A stretch of 64,000 bases of DNA from an uncultured Clostridia bacterium. Lineage in GTDB: Bacteria > Bacillota > Clostridia > TANB77 > CAG-508. Below the pieces are notes generated by a model that did no database searches, was not told where the DNA came from, and saw nothing but the letters and a program-made list of their open reading frames with translations. The DNA lies in assembly GCA_948735595.1 (NCBI GenBank), contig CAPXSA010000005.1, forward strand, positions 26,490 through 90,489, read 5' to 3'. The position numbers and the translations under genes are program-made. The stretch's first letter is position 1. Every line of letters starts with the position of its first letter. Shown here piece by piece: positions 1 through 9,202 of this stretch.

Positions 1-1001
1 GAGAAGATATTGAAAAAGTATATGCAGGTGATATTGCAGCAGCAGTAGGATTAAAAGATGTTGGAACAGGTGATACATTATGTGATCCTGCACATCCAAT
101 TATTTTAGAATCAATGGAATTCCCAGAGCCAGTTATTGATATCGCTATTGAGCCAAAAGATAAGGCAAATAGCGAGAAAATGGGAATCGCTTTAGCAAAA
201 CTTGCTGAAGAAGATCCAACTTTCAAAACTTGGACAGATCAAGAATCAGGTCAAACTATCATTGCTGGTATGGGTGAATTACACTTAGATATCATCGTTG
301 ACCGTTTAAAAAGAGAATTCAAGGTTGAATGTAGTGTAGGTAAACCACAAGTTTCTTACAAAGAAACTATTAGAAACAAAGTTAAAGTACAAGGTAAATT
401 CATTCGTCAATCTGGTGGTCGTGGACAATACGGTGACGTATGGCTAGAAATGGAACCATTAGAGGCAGGAAAAGGAATTGAATTTGAAAGTAAAATCGTT
501 GGTGGTGCAGTTCCAAAAGAATACATCAAACCAATCGAGGAAGGTGTTAGAGAGGCTGCTAATAATGGTATCTTAGCAGGTTACCCTGTAATTGACTTTA
601 AAGCTACATTGGTAGATGGTTCTTACCACGAAGTTGACTCTTCAGAAATGGCATTCAAAATTGCTGGTTCTATGGCATTCAAAGAGGGATGTAAACAAGC
701 TAAATCAGTTATTTTAGAGCCAATTATGAAAGTTGAAGTAACAGTTCCAGAAGAATACATGGGAGATGTTATTGGAGATATTAACTCAAGACGTGGTAGA
801 ATGGAAGGTATGGAAGCTGTTCAAGGCAACCAAATTATTAGAGCATTTATTCCATTATCAGAAATGTTTGGATATGCAACAGACTTACGTTCAAAAACAC
901 AAGGTAGAGGTACTTATTCAATGGAACCAAGCCATTATGAAGAAGTTCCAAAATCAGTATTTGATACCATTGTTGCATCAAGAGCTAAGAAACAAGATTA
1001 A
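1..1001 (+). CDS. fusA: Elongation factor G, C-terminal part (5' end outside window)
   Basis: The frame is open from base 3, so the methionine at 114 is internal and the gene begins upstream of the window. EF-G is the GTPase that drives ribosomal translocation. What is visible is domain II's end through domains III-V: the stretch around [10 protein letters not shown] and the domain IV segment [13 protein letters not shown], with domain V ending near [17 protein letters not shown]. The gene is followed 163 bp later by tuf, the usual fusA-tuf order of the str operon. Codon use is typical of the AT-rich host (AGA and CGT for arginine, no CGG). The identification is secure. Confidence 0.97.
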   Translation, partial: EDIEKVYAGDIAAAVGLKDVGTGDTLCDPAHPIILESMEFPEPVIDIAIEPKDKANSEKMGIALAKLAEEDPTFKTWTDQESGQTIIAGMGELHLDIIVDRLKREFKVECSVGKPQVSYKETIRNKVKVQGKFIRQSGGRGQYGDVWLEMEPLEAGKGIEFESKIVGGAVPKEYIKPIEEGVREAANNGILAGYPVIDFKATLVDGSYHEVDSSEMAFKIAGSMAFKEGCKQAKSVILEPIMKVEVTVPEEYMGDVIGDINSRRGRMEGMEAVQGNQIIRAFIPLSEMFGYATDLRSKTQGRGTYSMEPSHYEEVPKSVFDTIVASRAKKQD

Positions 1002-1050
1002 TTTTCAAAAAATGCTTGATTTTATGCCAAAGATAGTATAAAATACAAGT

Positions 1051-1103
1051 GAATTTGGAGAATAGATGAGTTTGCATAAGTTATTTGTAAGGCTCATAAA
1101 TTC
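1051..1103 (+). promoter_or_regulatory. Possible stem-loop in the tuf leader
   Basis: Between fusA and tuf, GAATTT (1051-1056) and TGAG (1067-1070) can pair with CTCA (1093-1096) and AAATTC (1098-1103). There is no T-run after it, so it is not an obvious terminator. It may be an mRNA leader structure of tuf. No known riboswitch was recognised. Confidence 0.3.
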
Positions 1104-1164
1104 GCCAACAACTAACTTAACCTTAATATTAAAAAATATAATTAAAAATAGGAGGAAAATTTAA

Positions 1165-2367
1165 ATGGCTAAAGCAAAATTTGAAAGAACAAAACCACAC
1201 GTTAACATTGGTACAATCGGACACGTTGACCATGGTAAAACAACAACAACAGCAGCTATTACAAAATACCTAAACTTATTAGGAAAAGCTCAATATGAAG
1301 CATACGATCAAATCGATGGTGCTCCAGAAGAAAGAGAAAGAGGAATTACAATTAACACAGCTCACGTTGAATACGAAACAGATAACAGACACTATGCACA
1401 CGTTGACTGCCCAGGACACGCTGACTACGTAAAGAACATGATTACTGGTGCTGCACAAATGGATGGTGCTATCTTAGTAGTATCTGCAGCTGATGGACCA
1501 ATGCCTCAAACAAGAGAGCATATCTTACTTGCTAGACAAGTAGGTGTTAAATATATCGTTGTTTATTTAAATAAATGCGATATGGTTGATGATCCTGAAT
1601 TATTAGAATTAGTTGAAATGGAAGTTAGAGACTTATTATCAAGCTATGATTTCCCAGGAGACGAAATTCCAATCGTTAAAGGTTCTTCATTAAAAGTATT
1701 AGAGAGCACATCAACAGATCCTAATGATCCTGTATATGCTCCAATGAAAGAATTAATGGATGCAGTTGATAGCTATATCCCAACACCTGACAGACCAATT
1801 GACCAACCATTCTTAATGCCAATCGAAGACGTTATGACAATCAGTGGTAGAGGTACAGTTGTTACAGGTAGAGTAGAAAGAGGACAAGTAAAATTACAAG
1901 ATGAAGTTGAAATCGTAGGTCTTTCAAAAGAATCTGCTAAAACAGTTGTTACTGGTGTTGAAATGTTCAGAAAAACAATGGATCAAGCAGAAGCTGGAGA
2001 CAACATTGGTGTTCTATTAAGAGGAACTCAAAGAGATGAAGTTGAAAGAGGTCAAGTATTAGCAAAACCTGGAACAATTCATCCACATACAAAATTCAAA
2101 GCTCAAGTATACGTTCTAACAAAAGAAGAAGGTGGACGTCATACACCATTCTTCAATGGATATAGACCACAATTCTATTTCAGAACAACAGACGTTACAG
2201 GTGTTATTGATTTACAAGCTGGAACAGAAATGGTTATGCCAGGAGATAACGTAGATATGACTATTGAACTTATTACTCCAATCGCTATCGAAAACGGATT
2301 AAGATTCGCTATTCGTGAAGGTGGACGTACAGTAGGTTCAGGAGTTGTTTCAGAAGTTATTGAATAA
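1165..2367 (+). CDS. tuf: Elongation factor Tu
   Basis: EF-Tu delivers aminoacyl-tRNA to the ribosomal A site and hydrolyses GTP. At 400 aa it has the normal length. Visible are the P-loop GHVDHGKT (about residues 19-26), the DCPGH switch II motif, NKCD for guanine recognition, and the two beta-barrel domains ending in [16 protein letters not shown] strong Shine-Dalgarno (AGGAGG) sits 8 bases upstream of the ATG. Arginine is encoded by AGA and CGT, as expected for a highly expressed AT-rich gene. A terminator follows. Confidence 0.98.
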   Translation: MAKAKFERTKPHVNIGTIGHVDHGKTTTTAAITKYLNLLGKAQYEAYDQIDGAPEERERGITINTAHVEYETDNRHYAHVDCPGHADYVKNMITGAAQMDGAILVVSAADGPMPQTREHILLARQVGVKYIVVYLNKCDMVDDPELLELVEMEVRDLLSSYDFPGDEIPIVKGSSLKVLESTSTDPNDPVYAPMKELMDAVDSYIPTPDRPIDQPFLMPIEDVMTISGRGTVVTGRVERGQVKLQDEVEIVGLSKESAKTVVTGVEMFRKTMDQAEAGDNIGVLLRGTQRDEVERGQVLAKPGTIHPHTKFKAQVYVLTKEEGGRHTPFFNGYRPQFYFRTTDVTGVIDLQAGTEMVMPGDNVDMTIELITPIAIENGLRFAIREGGRTVGSGVVSEVIE

Positions 2368-2392
2368 GATATAACTTGAAATATATAAATAG

Positions 2393-2426
2393 CAGGGATT
2401 ACAAGAAATTGTAGTCCTTGTTTTTT
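2393..2426 (+). terminator. Rho-independent terminator of tuf
   Basis: AGGGATTACA and TGTAGTCCTT pair (with G-U pairs) around a short loop, followed by a T-run. It closes the fusA-tuf unit. Confidence 0.8.
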
Positions 2427-2475
2427 ATGTGAAAGATAAATAAATGGAGGACATGATGTCCTCCATTTTGCAGGG

Positions 2476-2706
2476 TTAAATACGGAAAATGACTTTGAAC
2501 CACAATTCGGGACATTCGGAAATCGTAATCACAGTGATGAGGTTCCCCGTTTGGTCCAGAAATTGTAACAATTCAGGAGTTGTCAAATTCGTCAATGCAT
2601 ATGTCCGGCCACTATTGTGAAGACCTTTACATGGACAAGACGAAGTCTTGGCGATAGAGTTTACGAGGTCCTGCAACTGAGTTCTTTTCTCGTCTAAGTC
2701 ATTCAT
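2476..2706 (-). CDS. Small protein of unknown function, higher-GC class
   Basis: A 76-aa protein I do not recognise. The start is supported by GAAGGAG followed by 8 bases and ATG. Hydrophilic N-terminal half with a CPCKG motif (about residues 24-28), then a mixed C-terminal half ending WFKVIFRI; no signal peptide or clear membrane helix. Base composition is clearly richer in G+C than the neighbours. Codon 36 is CGG and must be read as arginine in the zero frame; skipping the C would stop the frame within a few codons. It is one of several solitary higher-GC genes in this window that share a promoter plus 5' UTR hairpin layout. Confidence 0.6.
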   Translation of the reverse strand: MNDLDEKRTQLQDLVNSIAKTSSCPCKGLHNSGRTYALTNLTTPELLQFLDQTGNLITVITISECPELWFKVIFRI

Positions 2707-2727
2707 TGTAAAAACTCCTTCAATAAG

Positions 2728-2787
2728 ATTATATCAAGAATACACTTGACATAATACAATTATAGCATAATTTAATAAAAAGAGCAA
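2728..2787 (-). promoter_or_regulatory. Promoter and 5' UTR hairpin of the 2476-2706 gene
   Basis: Read on the minus strand: TTGCTC (2787-2782), 17 bases, TATAAT (2764-2759), then a stem-loop in the 5' UTR with 11-nt arms ATTATGTCAAG and CTTGATATAAT (one G-U pair; 2755-2728), then the Shine-Dalgarno. Confidence 0.6.
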
Positions 2788-2867
2788 ATTCAACATTGGA
2801 CTAGTATAGTTTAATTATTGAATAATGCATAAAATCACAAAATTTTATTAAAAATAGAAGTAGAATG

Positions 2868-2897
2868 TTGACAAAATGTAATACGATGTAGTACAAT
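2868..2897 (+). promoter_or_regulatory. Sigma-A promoter of the relB-relE-type pair
   Basis: TTGACA (2868-2873), 18-base spacer, TACAAT (2892-2897), about 24 bases upstream of the antitoxin start. Confidence 0.7.
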
Positions 2898-2920
2898 AAT
2901 AAAGAGAGGGGTTGATAGAT

Positions 2921-3139
2921 ATGACTATTTCGGTAAGATTAAGCGATAAAGATACAGAATTGATAAAAGCCTATGCTGAGATGAATAATATTTCTTTATC
3001 AGATTTGATAAGAAATGCGGTATTAGAGAAAATAGAAGATGAATATGACTTAGAGTGTTATAAAAAAGCAATGGAAGATTATAAGAAAAATCCTAAAACA
3101 TATACAATGGAAGAAGTAAAAAAGGAGTTGGAGCTATAG
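2921..3139 (+). CDS. Ribbon-helix-helix antitoxin, RelB/DUF6290 type
   Basis: A 72-aa protein if the ATG at 2921 is used; a TTG at 2912 is in frame but lies only 2 bases after the purine-rich GAGAGGGG, so 2921 fits better. The N-terminus MTISVRLSDKDTELIKAYAE followed by SLSDLIRNAV is a typical MetJ/Arc-like fold, with an acidic C-terminal tail that would wrap the toxin. Antitoxins of this kind bind the toxin and repress their own promoter. The stop overlaps the start of the next gene (TAGTG), showing translational coupling to the toxin. Confidence 0.8.
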   Translation: MTISVRLSDKDTELIKAYAEMNNISLSDLIRNAVLEKIEDEYDLECYKKAMEDYKKNPKTYTMEEVKKELEL

Positions 3140-3406
3140 TGCAATATAGAATTGTATTTACAGAAAAAGCAAAAAAACAACTAAAAAAAATAGATAAGTA
3201 CACAGCGGCATTAATTATTCGGTTGGTTAGAAAAGAATATTGAGGGGTGTGAAAATCCAAGGGTACATGGAAAGGGATTAGTAGAGAATAAATCGGGGCA
3301 ATGGAGATATAGAATAGGCGATTATAGAGTAATTTGTGAGATACAAGAACAAGAGATTATAGTACTCGTATTAGAGGTGGGACATAGGAAGAATATATAT
3401 GAATAA
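3139..3406 (+). CDS. RelE/ParE-family toxin, read through a +1 frameshift at CGG
   Basis: Starts with GTG overlapping the antitoxin stop. The first frame reads VQYRIVFTEKAKKQLKKIDK through LII and meets CGG at 3220-3222, then stops at TGA seven codons later. Skipping the C gives GWLEKNIEGCENPRVHGKGL and continues to 3406 (about 88 aa), a complete RelE-like toxin with the NPRVHGKGL and RYRIGDYRVICEI motifs in place. RelE toxins cleave mRNA in the ribosomal A site. Conventional annotation would call this a frameshifted pseudogene; because the same CGG event recurs in other genes of the window, recoding is the better reading. Confidence 0.75.
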
Positions 3407-3420
3407 GATTATATTTAGAA

Positions 3421-3460
3421 AAAGCAAGGATTACAAGAAATTATAATACCTTGCTTTTTG
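3421..3460 (+). terminator. Terminator after the toxin gene
   Basis: AAAGCAAGG and CCTTGCTTT pair around a 19-base loop that can pair further, followed by T residues. Confidence 0.7.
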
Positions 3461-3513
3461 TCATATTTTGTAATATACTGTTTCTATATAATAAAAAGGA
3501 GTAGAAATAAAAG

Positions 3514-3696
3514 ATGAAAAATAAATGGATTGCATTGTTATTATGTTTTTTCTTTGGAGTAATAGGAGTTCATAAATTTTATGAAGGAAAAATTCTTTTA
3601 GGTATAGTATATATTTTTACAGGTGGATTATTTGGAATAGGTGTGTTAATTGATTTTATATCATTACTATTTAAACCAAATCCATATTATGTATGA
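3514..3696 (+). CDS. TM2-domain small membrane protein
   Basis: A 60-aa protein with two hydrophobic segments separated by the short loop HKFYEGK. The pattern KWIALLLCFFFGVIGVHKFY followed by LGIVYIFTGGLFGIGVLID is the TM2 domain signature (helix, G-x-H-x-F-Y, helix, D). The molecular function of bacterial TM2 proteins is not established. AAAAGGAG precedes the ATG. The gene stands alone between a toxin-antitoxin pair and a wall hydrolase. Confidence 0.85.
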   Translation: MKNKWIALLLCFFFGVIGVHKFYEGKILLGIVYIFTGGLFGIGVLIDFISLLFKPNPYYV

Positions 3697-3809
3697 TATA
3701 AAAGTAATTGACTTTTTTAGTCATTAATTATATACTATTAACTGTAACAAAGGATAAGAAATGAATACCCATAAGAAAGATAAAAAGAAAAAGGAGAGAT
3801 TCTTATCAA

Positions 3810-5261
3810 ATGAAGAATTTAAAAAAAGTATTACTTACAGGAACTCTTACAGTTGTGGCATTATTAACGATTTCAACATATACAAATGCAGCTACTGTAA
3901 AGATTACAGGAGAAGTAGTAAACATTAGAAAAGAAGCATCTACAGAATCAAGCGTTGTTGCTAGATTATCAGAAGATGTAGAATGTGAATATATTGGAGA
4001 AAAAGGTAATTGGTATCAAATAAAATACAAGAATTACACAGGCTATGTTAGTAAAGATTACGCAAAACTACAAGGAAAAGTTTCTAATAATCAAAGTAAT
4101 TCTAATACAACAAATACACAAAATAATATTACAACTCAAAATACTAATGGAAATCAAAATAATAGTACACAAACTAACAATGAACAAACAAATCAAACAA
4201 CAAATAGTCAGAGTAATGCAGAAACAAATAACCAAGCAGATAATGAAGGAGATACAACTCAAACAAGTAGCACACAACCAGTGAATAAGAAACTAAAACA
4301 AAATAGTACAATTAAAATTTTGCCATTGGTTCATGCAAGTGATATAGGAAATGCAAAGACTTCTGACACAGTTCTTATACTGACAGAAACAGCAGGATGG
4401 TCATATATTCAAACAGATGAGATAAGCGGATGGGTTAGAACAACTAGTTTAGAAGATGCGAAAACTACTACACAAGTAAGTACTAAACCAACTGATACTT
4501 CTTCAAATTCTCAAAGTACAACAACTGAAAAAACAGGTTATATTAGTGAAGAAGAAGTTAATATGAGAAAAGGTGCCGGTACAACTTATTCCATCATAAA
4601 AACTCTAAAACTAAATGCAAAAGTTACAATTTTAGGAGAAGAGGGAAAATGGTATAAAGTGAAATCAGGAAATGACACAGGTTACATTTCAAAAGATTAT
4701 GTGTCAGATACAGCTAAAATTACGAATAGAAGCTTAACAGATTCTAGAAGTAGCAAAGAAAGTGCAGAAAATAAAAAGGAAGAAACTACCACCACTGCTA
4801 CAAAAACGGCAAATAAAACTACCACAACCAATAGTAATAAAAATATAATCAGTAACAATACAACTTCTAGTAGTATAAAAGGGACAGATGTAGTTGCTTA
4901 TGCGAAAAAATATTTAGGTCATAAATATGTATGGGGTGGAGATGGTTCAAATGGAACTTTTGACTGTTCAGGATTTACGATGTATGTATATAAGCACTTT
5001 GGAGTAAGTCTTCCACATTACACAGTATCACAATACAATAGTGGAAAAGGAATTAAAATTACAAAACAAAGTGATTTAAAAATGGGTGACATTGTATTTT
5101 TAACAGACTATGTATCAGGTGCACCTTGTGGACATTGTGGAATTTATATTAGTGATGGAAAATTTATTCATGCGGATAGTACAGTTATGAAAGTAAATAT
5201 TTCCGACTTAAATGGAATGTATAAAGGCAGATTTTGCGGAGCATTAAGAATTATTCAATAA
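3810..5261 (+). CDS. Secreted SH3b / NlpC-P60 cell-wall hydrolase
   Basis: A 483-aa protein with a signal peptide (KK..VLLTGTLTVVALLTISTYTNA), then SH3b repeats: a first copy at about 30-90, a degenerate one near 165-215 and a third at about 240-295 (VNMRKGAGTTYSIIKTLK). Asn/Thr/Gln-rich linkers separate them. The C-terminal NlpC/P60 domain (about 360-483) has catalytic Cys in FDCSGFT, His in PCGHCGIYI and a third polar residue near HADS. It should cleave stem peptides of peptidoglycan. The Shine-Dalgarno AAGGAGAG is 11 bases upstream of the ATG. Confidence 0.92.
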   Translation: MKNLKKVLLTGTLTVVALLTISTYTNAATVKITGEVVNIRKEASTESSVVARLSEDVECEYIGEKGNWYQIKYKNYTGYVSKDYAKLQGKVSNNQSNSNTTNTQNNITTQNTNGNQNNSTQTNNEQTNQTTNSQSNAETNNQADNEGDTTQTSSTQPVNKKLKQNSTIKILPLVHASDIGNAKTSDTVLILTETAGWSYIQTDEISGWVRTTSLEDAKTTTQVSTKPTDTSSNSQSTTTEKTGYISEEEVNMRKGAGTTYSIIKTLKLNAKVTILGEEGKWYKVKSGNDTGYISKDYVSDTAKITNRSLTDSRSSKESAENKKEETTTTATKTANKTTTTNSNKNIISNNTTSSSIKGTDVVAYAKKYLGHKYVWGGDGSNGTFDCSGFTMYVYKHFGVSLPHYTVSQYNSGKGIKITKQSDLKMGDIVFLTDYVSGAPCGHCGIYISDGKFIHADSTVMKVNISDLNGMYKGRFCGALRIIQ

Positions 5262-5320
5262 TATAGATACAAGAAAAATAGGAAAATTAAATAACTAGGG
5301 GGCAATAGAAAGGTGGAAGA

Positions 5321-7759
5321 ATGAGGCCATTTTGTATTGCTACCATAGGTGGAATATTGGGAATTATTGTGGGGCTATACTTTAGAGGTATAGCTCTTTT
5401 TGTCATGTTTTTTATTTTATTCATTATATTCATGATATTACTTTTTACAAAGCTTATAAAAAAGAAAGGAAAAGTTTTTGCTATATTTTTAATTAGTTTT
5501 ATCCTATTTTATAGTCATATTTGCTTACAAGAAAATAACTATGCAAACATAAATCAGAAATATGCTCAAAAGGAAGTTGAAGTACAAGCAATTGTTATCA
5601 AAGATAGGATAGAAAAGGAGTATAAAGATGTTTACTATATTCAAGTAATAAAGATAAAGGGACAAGATAAAAAGCAAAACTTTAAAATGGTGTTAAATGT
5701 AAAAAGGCAAAAAGAAAAGAAGATTTTATTGGAATATGGAGATATGGTCTACTTTAAGGGAATTTATGAACAGCCAGATGAAGCTAGAAATGAAGGAGGA
5801 TTTGATTATAGCAAATACCTTAAAACAAAGGGGATAGCAGGAATAACTACGATAAAAGCAGAGGAAATAAAGGTGGTAGGTAAAAATCAGACTGGTGTGG
5901 TTGCAAGAGCTATACATGACATTAGACAAAATATAGTAGCAAAAGTAAGAAGAATTTTGCCAGAAGATATTGCTAATTTGTGTACAGGACTGTTGATAGG
6001 TGAAAAAACAGAATTATCAGAAGATATACAAGAGACATTTCAAAAAAGCAGTTTATCCCATATGTTAGCTATTTCAGGTGCTCATGTTTCATATATTTTA
6101 CTAGGGATAACTACTTTTATTCAAAAGTTAAAGCTTCATAAAAGGTGGGGAAAGGGCATTTTAATTCTCTTTTTCATTTTCTTTATGGCATTAACAGAAT
6201 TTACTCCATCTGTTACTAGAAGTTGTATTATGGTGATTTTACAATTGTTAGCAAGTATCCTATTTAGAAAATCAGATACTTATCAAAATTTAGCAATGAG
6301 TAGTTTTATCATTCTTCTCATAAATCCATATGCTTTATTAGAAATTGGATTTCAGCTCTCTTTTGGTGGAACTATTGGAATAGTAGTTTTTTCTAAGAAG
6401 TTACAAAGAATGAAAGATGATACTAAAAAAGAAAAGTTTACGAGTAAAAGGGGAGTACTAGTAGAAAAGACATTACACAAAGTAAAAGAAATGTGTATGG
6501 TTACTCTATCGGCTAATTTAGTTATTATTCCTATTATGATGTATTACTTTAATACAATTTCACTTACTTTTTTCATTTCTAATTTATTGGCAAGCCCTAT
6601 TTTAGGGATTAGCTTGATTTTAGGAATGATATTTATGATATCGCTTTTGATATTACCTCTAGCAAAGTTAATTTCTTTGCTTTTATATTCTGTTTTACAA
6701 ATACTTATATGGATAGCACAAGTTTCAAGTAATTTACCCTTTTCACAGATTTTAGTTCCAACGCCTAAAATATGGCAAATTCTGTTATATTATCTAGTTC
6801 TAATAGTTATCTTTTTTCATAAAGCTAAATTATTTCTCCAATATTCATTTATGCTTAAATATCGAAAAGTTATGATAACAATATTACTTCTTCTTATGAT
6901 TTCACCATCTATTTTACAAATCATTCCTGATAACAAATTAACCATTTCCTTTATTGATGTGGGGCAAGGGGATAGTATGTTAATTCAAACACCGTCTCGC
7001 AAAACCATATTGATAGATGGTGGGGGAAGTGAAACTGGTAGTTTTAATGTAGGAGAAAAGACAGTAATTCCCTATTTATTAGATAAAGGAATTATGAGCA
7101 TTGATTATATGATTTTCTCTCATTTTGATAGTGACCACTGTCAAGGGCTGTTAAGTGTAATGGAAAAGCTAAAGGTAAAAAATGCTGTTATTAGTAACCA
7201 AGGTGAGAAGTCTAATAATTATATACAGTTTTTGAAAATAGCCAAAGCAAGGAATGTGAAGGTTATATCAGTACGAGCAGGAGATAGGATTACGATAGAT
7301 AAAGAGTGTTATTTGTCGATTCTGTTTCCAAAACAGGAGCTTATTAAGGAAAATGTATTAAATAACAATTCATTAGTAGCAAAGTTTATATATCAGCCAA
7401 AACCAGGTAAAGAATTGAGTATATTGCTTACAGGAGATATAGAGAAAATAGCAGAAAAGCAGTTGATACAGATGTATCAAGATACAAATGAATTACAAGC
7501 AAATATCCTAAAAGTAGCACATCATCGGTTCTAAAACATCTTCTACAATAGAATTTTTAGAGTTAGTGAAGCCAAAGATTGCATTAATAGGAGTTGGAGA
7601 AAAGAATATGTTTGGACATCCAAGTCAAGTGACATTGGACAGTTTGACCAATTTGCGGAAGTAGAATTTATAGGACGGATGAAAGTGGAGAAATTACTAT
7701 AACTATTAGTTGTAGGCGGAAATTTGAAAGTAAAAAAGAAAATAAAGGAATATCCATAG
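5321..7759 (+). CDS. comEC: ComEC/Rec2 DNA-uptake channel, read through two or three CGG +1 frameshifts
   Basis: ComEC forms the inner-membrane channel for transforming DNA. The N-terminus has membrane helices and an OB-like DUF4131 region, then the competence domain (GLLIGEKTEL, SHMLAISGAHVSYI, about 220-260), more helices, and a metallo-beta-lactamase domain (FIDVGQGDSMLIQ, SHFDSDHCQGL). The first frame ends at TAA 7532-7534 just after CGG (7526-7528). Skipping the C restores the conserved H-H-G-S motif and continues to CGG at 7656-7658 followed by TAG. Skipping again gives GSRIYRTDESGEITITI, the usual ComEC C-terminus. A third CGG (7717-7719) would end at 7759 if skipped or 7770 if not. 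About 811 aa in total, a normal family length. Confidence 0.85.
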
Positions 7760-7813
7760 AACACATATAGAAGAGATGAAACAAGCAAAGAGTAAGGAAA
7801 TGAGAACTTAAAG

Positions 7814-7838
7814 TTTGCAACTATTTATTAGTTGCAAA
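7814..7838 (+). promoter_or_regulatory. Perfect inverted repeat upstream of the HicAB pair
   Basis: TTTGCAACTA (7814-7823) and TAGTTGCAAA (7829-7838) are exact 10-bp arms around a 5-base loop. It is an operator candidate for HicB, which autoregulates its operon, or a hairpin ending comEC; there is only a short A-run after it. Confidence 0.5.
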
Positions 7839-7862
7839 AAATCAAGAGAAGGAGTATAATAT

Positions 7863-8123
7863 ATGAGTAAGATAGAAAAACTATTAACAAGGATATATAG
7901 CAAACCAAAAGATTTTACCTATCAAGAATTAAAAACTTTGTTAGAACAACTTGGATTTATAGAATATAACAAAGGTAAGACTTCTGGTTCAAGAGTTGAA
8001 TTTATAGACAATAATACAAAAATCAAAATAAAAATACATAAACCACATCCAACAAATAATTTAAAGCCATATCAAATTGAAATTATTTTAGAAGAATTAA
8101 AGAAATGGGAGGGATTAAGATGA
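7863..8123 (+). CDS. hicA: HicA-type mRNA interferase toxin
   Basis: An 86-aa protein with the HicA double-stranded-RNA-binding-like fold: KDFTYQELKTLLEQLGF, GSRVEF, then IHKPHPTNNLKPYQIEIILEELK. The catalytic histidine would be in IHKPHP. HicA cleaves mRNA and is neutralised by HicB. AGAAGGAG lies 9 bases before the ATG. The stop overlaps the next gene's ATG. Confidence 0.85.
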   Translation: MSKIEKLLTRIYSKPKDFTYQELKTLLEQLGFIEYNKGKTSGSRVEFIDNNTKIKIKIHKPHPTNNLKPYQIEIILEELKKWEGLR

Positions 8124-8476
8124 ATAATGTTTTACAATACAAAGGATTTTGGACAAAGGTTAATTATGAAGAAGAAACTTCTACTTTTTGGGGAAAATTA
8201 GAGGATATTGAGGATTTAGTAAGTTTTGAGTCAAATACAATAGAAGGATTAAAAAAGGAATTCAGAGATGCAGTAGAGGAACATATAAAGGAATGTGAGG
8301 AATTAAATAAAGACCCATATAAAAAATATAAAGGGAGTTTTAATGTACGTATAGAGCCAGAATTACACAGAAAAGCTACATTATTTGCAGAAAGTTTTAA
8401 TATTTCGCTAAATCAATTTGTAGCTAAGGCAATTCGTGATGAAATAGAAGCTTGCGAAAGCAAAAGAGTTAAATAA
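8120..8476 (+). CDS. hicB: HicB-type antitoxin
   Basis: Start chosen at ATG 8120, which has GGGAGG 6 bases upstream and overlaps the toxin stop (ATGA). The 118-aa protein has the degenerate RNase-H-like HicB N-terminal domain (FWGKLEDIEDLVSFESNTIEGLKKEFRDAVEEH) and a C-terminal HicB/RHH DNA-binding part (FNVRIEPELHRKATLFAESFNISLNQFVAKAI). It would inhibit HicA and bind the inverted repeat upstream. Confidence 0.87.
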   Translation: MNNVLQYKGFWTKVNYEEETSTFWGKLEDIEDLVSFESNTIEGLKKEFRDAVEEHIKECEELNKDPYKKYKGSFNVRIEPELHRKATLFAESFNISLNQFVAKAIRDEIEACESKRVK

Positions 8477-8483
8477 AAATTAC

Positions 8484-8516
8484 AAGGGACGTAGAATGTA
8501 ATATCCTACGTCCCTT
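8484..8516 (+). terminator. Hairpin after hicB, shared with the convergent gene
   Basis: AAGGGACGTAG and CTACGTCCCTT form a perfect 11-bp stem around an 11-base loop, between the convergent hicB and the 8526-8963 gene. No long T-run on either strand. Confidence 0.6.
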
Positions 8517-8525
8517 ATGATACCA

Positions 8526-8963
8526 TTAATTTATGATATCTTTGAGGAATTCTAGTAGCTCAGTATCTTCTTGCTCTGTGTAACCAAGGACAATCTTTAT
8601 GTCATTCTGGCTAAAAGTAATTATTGAATCGGTCTTTTTTACGGAACATGGCAACTGAAGAATAACTGTATTATTTTCAGCTTTGTAAGTCAGTGTATCT
8701 TCTCTCAGTGTGAGGGTATAAGATGGCGAAGTGATGAAAGAAGAAATCAGTATTATCAACAAAAGAATGAATAATGCAATTATGAGAAGGCGAGAGAGGA
8801 CTGTAAAGGTGGTAAGACTAAGCTGAAATGTACTTACTATTGTGAAAATCAATGCAAGAACAACTAGGAATATAAATACCAATCCTAGTTCCAACAAGAC
8901 TACCCTAGTAGAGAACTTTTTTCCTTCTTTCCGAAAGACCTTTTCTTCCTTAGAATTACACAT
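8526..8963 (-). CDS. Two-helix membrane protein of unknown function, higher-GC class
   Basis: Start set at the methionine of MCNSKEEK (8963), which follows AGGAGG with 6 bases between; the longer frame upstream has no ribosome site. The 145-aa protein has a charged N-terminus, two membrane helices (about 24-48 and 57-80) and a C-terminal domain of beta character (YTLTLREDTLTYKAE) that resembles membrane-anchored PH-like domains, though I cannot name a family. Codon 11 is CGG and must be read as arginine; skipping the C stops the frame about ten codons later. It has its own promoter. Confidence 0.7.
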   Translation of the reverse strand: MCNSKEEKVFRKEGKKFSTRVVLLELGLVFIFLVVLALIFTIVSTFQLSLTTFTVLSRLLIIALFILLLIILISSFITSPSYTLTLREDTLTYKAENNTVILQLPCSVKKTDSIITFSQNDIKIVLGYTEQEDTELLEFLKDIIN

Positions 8964-9014
8964 GATAATTCCTCCTGAAAATTTTTTTTGTACACAAAGT
9001 ATGCGAATAACAGT

Positions 9015-9043
9015 ATTATACCATACCTTATGTGAAATAGCAA
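9015..9043 (-). promoter_or_regulatory. Promoter of the 8526-8963 gene
   Basis: On the minus strand TTGCTA (9043-9038), 17 bases, TATAAT (9020-9015). The 5' UTR contains the small palindrome TTTGTGTACAAA. Confidence 0.65.
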
Positions 9044-9058
9044 ATTTGAAAAAAATCA

Positions 9059-9178
9059 TTTACAATAAAAAGTTGTTAGTATATAATATGAAACGATGGA
9101 AATAATAAAACAAAAGCAATTAAAATTTAGCATTTTTTAGGAGTGTTTTAATACAATAAAAAATGCATCAATTTTAAA
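9059..9178 (+). promoter_or_regulatory. adhE promoter and long leader stem-loop
   Basis: TTTACA (9059-9064), 17 bases, TATAAT (9082-9087). In the leader, TTAAAATT plus GCATTTTTT (from about 9120) can pair with AAAAAATGC plus AATTTTAA (to about 9177), a long AT-rich hairpin that ends just before the Shine-Dalgarno. No Rex-type operator was recognised. Confidence 0.5.
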
Positions 9179-9202
9179 AAAATACAAAAAGGAGATAAAA
9201 AA

